A DNA stretch of 11,181 nucleotides from an uncultured Prevotella sp. (GTDB taxonomy: Bacteria > Bacteroidota > Bacteroidia > Bacteroidales > Bacteroidaceae): NCBI GenBank assembly GCA_934230115.1, contig CAKQEI010000074.1, positions 1 through 11,181 on the forward strand, in the 5' to 3' direction. Every line of letters begins with the position of its first letter. The stretch's first letter is position 1. A model generated the notes under the pieces. That model ran no database searches. It was not told the DNA's origin and worked only from the letters and a program-made list of their open reading frames with translations. Made by a program: the position numbers and the translations under genes. Shown in pieces: positions 8,280 to 11,181 of this stretch.

Positions 8280-8633
8280 CTATTCAATATCAAATCCCAT
8301 GTCTCGCACAAGTTGCTTGACAACATTGACTTTGACGGTTGAAGCATCCTCTTTATCATAGAGAAGAAGAAAGACCACATGACCGTTTTCCACATCTGTA
8401 AGGACATTGAAGGTAATGACCCTTGCTCCACCAGATTTACCTTTGCCTTTAGCTTTGATAGCCATACGGATTTTGCGTATGTTTTTTGTAATCTCATCGC
8501 CTTGCAAAGGATTGTTCTTAATGCTTTCAAGAAACTCCTTGTAGTCTTGTTTAAAACTTGGATATTTTTTAGCGAGACGTTTTGCTTCTTTTGCGAAGTC
8601 GTCAGAAACCGATACTGTAATATTACAACTCAT
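8280..8633 (-). CDS. RelE/ParE-like toxin
   Basis: A 117-residue basic protein, of a type common in Bacteroidales and usually annotated as RelE-family addiction-module toxin. Features: an N-terminal helical part (DDFAKEAKRLAKKYPSFKQD), then the strand-rich core IRKIRMAIKAKGKGKSGGAR and VITF, and near the end FLLLYDKEDAS. Candidate RNA-contacting residues in this fold are R56, R71, Y92 and K94; this is inference. RelE-type toxins cleave mRNA at the ribosome. The start ATG (8631-8633) lies inside the antitoxin gene, 11 bases overlapping, so the two are translationally coupled. A longer frame up to 8675 exists but its 14 extra residues are antitoxin sequence read in another frame. The operon ends at the hairpin at 8213-8252. 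Confidence 0.85.
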   Translation of the reverse strand: MSCNITVSVSDDFAKEAKRLAKKYPSFKQDYKEFLESIKNNPLQGDEITKNIRKIRMAIKAKGKGKSGGARVITFNVLTDVENGHVVFLLLYDKEDASTVKVNVVKQLVRDMGFDIE

Positions 8634-8874
8634 CGAGCAAACTATCAGCAGATTGAAGTTTACGTTTTCCGGCAATGGCTTCCTTTACCTCCGTCAAAGC
8701 GTTTCTGAGTTCTTTCATCAAGTCGCGCGGTGCGTCAATGGTATTACTTCCGTCATCGGGGAAGATGCGGAAATTGCCAGCACGCGATTTTAGGACTACG
8801 TGCTCTCCTGCTTTTGCCAAATTCAGATACTTTGTCTGATTAGTGCGAAAGTCTCTTGTGCTAACTACAACCAT
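8623..8874 (-). CDS. Phd/YefM-like antitoxin
   Basis: An 83-residue protein. Its N-terminal part VVVSTRDFRTNQTKYLNLAK, followed by AGEHVVLKSRAGNFRIFP, fits the DNA-binding Phd/YefM fold, in which a short strand and helix (here STRDFRTNQ) start the protein. The C-terminal part (about residues 50-83) is rich in charged residues and ends in LQSADSLLDEL, as expected for the tail that wraps and neutralises a partner toxin. It is the first gene of a two-gene operon and overlaps the toxin start by 11 bases. The start codon at 8872-8874 lies about 20 bases from the predicted transcription start. Autorepression through the upstream repeats at 8935-8966 is likely for this family but unproven here. Confidence 0.85.
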   Translation of the reverse strand: MVVVSTRDFRTNQTKYLNLAKAGEHVVLKSRAGNFRIFPDDGSNTIDAPRDLMKELRNALTEVKEAIAGKRKLQSADSLLDEL

Positions 8875-8898
8875 AATTCAATATATTTGTTTACGATG

Positions 8899-8929
8899 CA
8901 AAGATACGCTTTTTTGTTGAAACAACAAT
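8899..8929 (-). promoter_or_regulatory. Promoter of the toxin-antitoxin operon
   Basis: On the minus strand TATCTTTG (8899-8906) fits TAnnTTTG exactly; ATTG (8926-8929), 19 bases upstream, is a one-mismatch -33 element. The distance to the antitoxin ATG gives a short leader of about 18-20 bases. Confidence 0.7.
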
Positions 8930-8934
8930 CGAAA

Positions 8935-8966
8935 TGGTAGCCAATTAACATAATTTGGTAACCAAA
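8935..8966. repeat. Paired palindromic operator-like sites upstream of the antitoxin
   Basis: TGGTAGCCAA (8935-8944) and TGGTAACCAA (8956-8965) differ by one base and start 21 bp apart, two helical turns. The second sits in a perfect inverted repeat, TTTGGT-A-ACCAAA (8954-8966). They lie just upstream of the predicted -33 element. No other gene uses this stretch, since the next gene (9064) ends here from the other side. Confidence 0.5.
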
Positions 8967-9063
8967 CTACATATAGTAACTATTCAGCGAGAGAGAGGGC
9001 GTGCCTCGTATGGACAAACCCTCTTACTTTAACCAAAATATGAGCACCTAAAAAACCTACATC

Positions 9064-9660
9064 CTACTCTCCCGACTTTATCTCTTCTATCTGCTTCAGG
9101 ATTCTGTTGAGTCGGCGACGCGATTGTATAAGATGATATATTCCAATAGCTCCACCAATAACAGCACCTACTATTGCTCTGCAAAAGAACCCAATCTGAT
9201 AATCGGTATCCATATTACGGCTTGCATAATAGAAGAAACCGGAGAGCCAAACTATGATAAATGGTATGCCAAACATGAGCCAGTCGATGGAAAACTGCTT
9301 GTAATCATTGATGTGCTTGGCAACAACAAGCAGGTCGCCCGTGAGCAAACTCTCCTTCATAAGTCGCCTTACCGACCAAACTGTAGCGGCAGCGGCAATC
9401 AGCAAGAAAGCTATAGTCGCTAATGTAAACCACATTGGCATTCCCCATTGGGGCATGTAGATATAATATATGGGCGTGGCAAACAGAACACATACTATAG
9501 AAAAAATCATAGTGCTGCGCTCCTTACCCATATCCTTGCTCATGGCTCGTCGCATCAAACGTTCGTTCACTATCTGTTGCTCACTGAGTAGCGAGCGAAG
9601 CTCGTTCATGTCATGGCGCATCTGCTCCAATTCATCCGTATTTTTTTCATTTGTTTCCAT
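9064..9660 (-). CDS. Four-helix membrane protein next to an ECF sigma factor
   Basis: A 198-residue protein that I recognise only as the usual downstream partner type of small sigma factors in Bacteroidales. The N-terminal 45 residues (METNEKNTDELEQMRHDM and on) are charged and heptad-like, likely a cytoplasmic coiled coil. Four hydrophobic segments follow: around IFSIVCVLFATPIYYIY, FTLATIAFLLIAAAATVW, GIPFIIVWLSGFFYYA and CRAIVGAVIGGAIGIYHLI. The C-terminus is again charged (RRRLNRILKQIEEIKSGE). It is 41 bases behind the sigma gene. An alternative ATG at 9705 overlaps the sigma stop as ATGA, but would add 15 residues from a very AT-rich, leader-like stretch, so 9660 is preferred. A role as membrane anti-sigma factor is inferred from position and topology only. 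No clear terminator was found after it. Confidence 0.75.
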   Translation of the reverse strand: METNEKNTDELEQMRHDMNELRSLLSEQQIVNERLMRRAMSKDMGKERSTMIFSIVCVLFATPIYYIYMPQWGMPMWFTLATIAFLLIAAAATVWSVRRLMKESLLTGDLLVVAKHINDYKQFSIDWLMFGIPFIIVWLSGFFYYASRNMDTDYQIGFFCRAIVGAVIGGAIGIYHLIQSRRRLNRILKQIEEIKSGE

Positions 9661-9701
9661 AATATATAATTTGTTAGATTTAACCATTAAACATTTACCA
9701 A

Positions 9702-10181
9702 TCATTTCATTCGCTTCATCTGCTCTCTTATCCTCACCAGTCTCACCGACACATTCTTTGCCGATATGCCAAGTATCTGTCCTATCTCCTCATAAGGTAA
9801 GTCCTCAAGCCACAGTAGGACAATAGCACGGTCGAAGGGCTGGAGCTGACAGATGCGGTTGTGCAACTGATCGGCACGCTGAACACGGCTCTCACACGAT
9901 GGGTCAAACAGATTGACATCCATTGTCAACGGTACCGTGTTGCGCCTACGTTTCTTGCGGTCGAGGGAGATACAGGTGTTCAAGGCCACACGATAAATCC
10001 ATCCGCGCAAAGCTCCCTCTTCACCCGAGAACAAGGGCAATCCCTTCCAGATATTTATCAGTGTTTCTTGAAAAAGGTCTGCCACTTCGTCCTCATCCTT
10101 CGAGAACATATAGCACACGGTATATATCGTGTCCTTATGGCAGCGCACGAGGCGTTCAAAATATTCTTTGTTATTTTCCAT
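9702..10181 (-). CDS. ECF-type RNA polymerase sigma factor
   Basis: A 159-residue sigma-70 family protein that directs RNA polymerase to a particular promoter set. Region 2 is seen at about residues 10-75: DEVADLFQETLINIWKGL (core binding and -10 contact) and LRGWIYRVALNTCISLDRKK. After a linker, region 4 fills about 105-155, with the helix-turn-helix LPYEEIGQILGISAKNVSVR preceded by QPFDRAIVLLWLE. No extra C-terminal domain is present. The ATG at 10181 (MENNKEYFERL) is chosen because it begins the conserved part; the frame continues to 10223, with 14 residues of unlikely composition. The next gene, a membrane protein, follows 41 bases later. No TAnnTTTG box was found upstream on the minus strand, which would fit transcription by its own or another alternative sigma factor. 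Confidence 0.92.
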   Translation of the reverse strand: MENNKEYFERLVRCHKDTIYTVCYMFSKDEDEVADLFQETLINIWKGLPLFSGEEGALRGWIYRVALNTCISLDRKKRRRNTVPLTMDVNLFDPSCESRVQRADQLHNRICQLQPFDRAIVLLWLEDLPYEEIGQILGISAKNVSVRLVRIREQMKRMK

Positions 10182-10275
10182 AATGAATATAGTTTTTCTG
10201 ATTCTTACACTATATAAACGCATGAAATTTGGAAATACTACATTACTAACAAAATAAAAATGTATAAGATATTAG

Positions 10276-10303
10276 TTTGATTAATAAAAAAGTTGTACTT
10301 TTG
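10276..10303 (+). promoter_or_regulatory. Promoter of the YhcH-like gene
   Basis: TACTTTTG (10296-10303) fits TAnnTTTG. TTTG at 10276-10279 is separated by only 16 bases, shorter than the usual 19-21, so the -33 assignment is uncertain. The leader to the ATG at 10367 would be about 57 bases. Confidence 0.55.
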
Positions 10304-10304
10304 C

Positions 10305-10316
10305 GATGTTAACATC
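10305..10316. promoter_or_regulatory. 12-bp perfect palindrome at the predicted transcription start
   Basis: GATGTTAACATC begins one base after the -7 box of the YhcH-like gene, where a repressor would block initiation. A second short inverted repeat, TAGTT-TAG-AACTA (10319-10331), follows directly. The binding protein is unknown. Confidence 0.45.
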
Positions 10317-10366
10317 AATAGTTTAGAACTAATCCAAATTAAAATAATCAAACATACAAGAAAACT

Positions 10367-10813
10367 ATGGTTTTATCAACACTTAAGGATAGCGCTCGCA
10401 TCGAGTCGCTGCATCCATTATTCAAGAAGGCTTTCGACTATGTGAAGAGCCACGACATTCTCAACACTCCATGTGGAAGAATAGATGTACAGGGTGATGA
10501 GATTTTCATCAACAACTGCAATCCTGAACTTAAGGCTGCCAATGAACAGGTGCTCGAGGTTCACCGCGACTACATCGACATTCAGATTCTTCTCGAAGGT
10601 GAGGAGACTATCGGATGGAAACCTCTCGACAACTGCACCAACCTTACCAAGCCTTACGACAAGGAAGGCGACTGCGCTCTCTACGACGAGCCTGGCACAA
10701 GCTACTCCACACTCAAACCAGGACAGTTTGCTATCTTCTGGCCCGAGGACGCCCACGCTCCTATCATCGGCGAAGGCAAAGTGCGCAAGTGTATCGTGAA
10801 AGTGAAAATCTAA
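10367..10813 (+). CDS. YhcH/YjgK/YiaL-family cupin protein
   Basis: A 148-residue cytoplasmic protein of the YhcH/YjgK/YiaL family (also called the EbgC/DUF386 group), beta-sandwich proteins often found with sialic acid or other sugar catabolism genes and suggested to act on sugar anomers or isomers. The two marker motifs are present: EVHRDYIDIQ (E64, H66) and FWPEDAHAP (H130), which together should bind a metal ion. Length is normal for the family. There is no signal peptide. It is a single gene with its own promoter and terminator, divergent from the sigma factor gene. No sialic acid genes (nanA, nanE) are visible in this window, so the substrate cannot be derived from context. The ATG at 10367 follows an AT-rich leader with no Shine-Dalgarno sequence. 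Confidence 0.92.
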   Translation: MVLSTLKDSARIESLHPLFKKAFDYVKSHDILNTPCGRIDVQGDEIFINNCNPELKAANEQVLEVHRDYIDIQILLEGEETIGWKPLDNCTNLTKPYDKEGDCALYDEPGTSYSTLKPGQFAIFWPEDAHAPIIGEGKVRKCIVKVKI

Positions 10814-10824
10814 ATTCTTAATGA

Positions 10825-10857
10825 GGCTACGGCATGAATGTCGTAGCCATTTTTTTG
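10825..10857 (+). terminator. Terminator of the YhcH-like gene
   Basis: A 10-bp stem (10825-10834 with 10839-10848, one G-T pair) with a 4-base loop and a run of eight T (10850-10857), starting 11 bases after the stop codon. Confidence 0.9.
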
Positions 10858-10872
10858 TTAATATACAAGCAT

Positions 10873-10902
10873 AAAAAAAGGTCTCCAAAGTCGTTAGACC
10901 TT
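10873..10902 (-). terminator. Terminator of the rRNA operon
   Basis: On the minus strand a 7-bp stem (10896-10902 with 10878-10884) and an 11-base loop are followed by a T-run (10873-10879 are A on the plus strand). It lies 17 bases beyond the 3' end of 5S rRNA, facing the terminator of the YhcH-like gene. Confidence 0.8.
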
Positions 10903-10919
10903 GAAGACCCAAGTAAAAG

Positions 10920-11028
<109 letters not shown>

Positions 11029-11030
11029 AA

Positions 11031-11086
11031 AGTTCGTTCGCTACGCTCACTCACAATTTTGAATTTTGAGTTTTGAATTTTGAATT
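11031..11086 (-). repeat. Compound repeat in the 23S-5S spacer
   Basis: Next to the 5S 5' end is a GTGAGTGAGCGTAGCGAACG-like block (11031-11054, minus strand), then a tandem array of the heptamer AATTTTG (plus-strand reading) in four copies and a partial fifth (11055-11086); the third copy is AGTTTTG. The rest of the spacer to about 11169 holds no gene; GTTGTACAAC (11137-11146) is a short palindrome in it. Confidence 0.8.
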
Positions 11087-11169
11087 CGTTGCGTGCGTAT
11101 AAGATAGACATTTTGATTAGCAAAACTATTGTTAAAGTTGTACAACAACTGAAAGTATCGCCACTTGTG

Positions 11170-11181
11170 AAGAAAGTCTCG
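11170..11181 (-). rRNA. Possible extreme 3' end of 23S rRNA
   Basis: The minus strand reads CGAGACTTTCTT at the window edge, which could be the strand that pairs with the AAGAAAGT-like 5' end of a Bacteroidetes 23S rRNA. Only about 12 bases are present, so this rests on position before the 5S gene and on recollection of the family ends; it may instead be all spacer. Confidence 0.35.

Noticed and set aside
8634..8675. Longer start for the toxin (131 residues)
   Set aside because: The extra residues come from the coding part of the antitoxin gene in another frame; the ATG at 8633 gives the expected family start and overlap.
8988..9036. Terminator after the membrane protein gene (AGAGGG...CCCTCT)
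   Set aside because: The arms are short, the loop is about 19 bases or more and no T-run follows on the minus strand.
9661..9705. ATGA-overlap start for the membrane protein
   Set aside because: Coupling by ATGA is possible, but the 15 added residues come from a very AT-rich, leader-like stretch; kept only as an alternative.
10182..10223. Upstream extension of the sigma factor
   Set aside because: Fourteen residues without sigma-like sequence in an AT-rich region; the conserved part begins at MENNKEYFERL.
11055..11086. Possible CRISPR-like array
   Set aside because: The units are 7-bp direct tandem copies with no spacers and no cas genes nearby.

Overview
The window looks like a chromosomal stretch of a Bacteroidales bacterium, most likely Prevotella/Segatella-like. 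This is inferred from several things: promoters of the Bacteroides type (TAnnTTTG with an upstream TTTG), absence of Shine-Dalgarno sequences before the starts, AT-rich leaders, a signal peptide followed by Gln, a BspA-type leucine-rich repeat region, and a 5S rRNA of Bacteroidetes type. No mobile element, CRISPR array or tRNA gene was seen. Most genes are housekeeping or common accessory genes.

Layout, left to right. (1) The 3' end of a DUF4143-type ATPase gene (+) with a strong terminator. (2) alaS (-), divergent from a small MerR-type regulator gene (+); their promoters overlap head to head in about 36 bp. (3) A secreted GH20 beta-N-acetylhexosaminidase (+) with a BspA-like LRR segment in front of the glycosidase domains. 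(4) A convergent P1B-type heavy-metal ATPase (-) with a His-rich N-terminus, the two genes separated by a UUCG-capped, probably bidirectional terminator. (5) A 324-bp gene-free stretch holding the ATPase promoter, an operator-like palindrome and a terminator. (6) A Phd/YefM-like antitoxin and RelE-like toxin operon (-) with a paired palindromic site upstream. (7) An ECF sigma factor (-) followed by a four-helix membrane protein (-). (8) A YhcH/YjgK/YiaL-family cupin (+), divergent from the sigma factor gene. (9) The 3' end of an rRNA operon (-): 5S rRNA and its terminator, with an AATTTTG tandem repeat in the 23S-5S spacer.

How they work together: the hexosaminidase (amino-sugar release from host or bacterial glycans) and the YhcH-like protein (sugar processing) may both belong to glycan use, but they are not in one operon. 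The sigma factor and the membrane protein form a plausible sigma/regulator unit. The toxin and antitoxin genes overlap and share a promoter. No complete, clearly new system is evident. The best candidates for something undescribed are the sigma/four-helix protein pair, the GH20-LRR architecture, and several unassigned operator-like palindromes.
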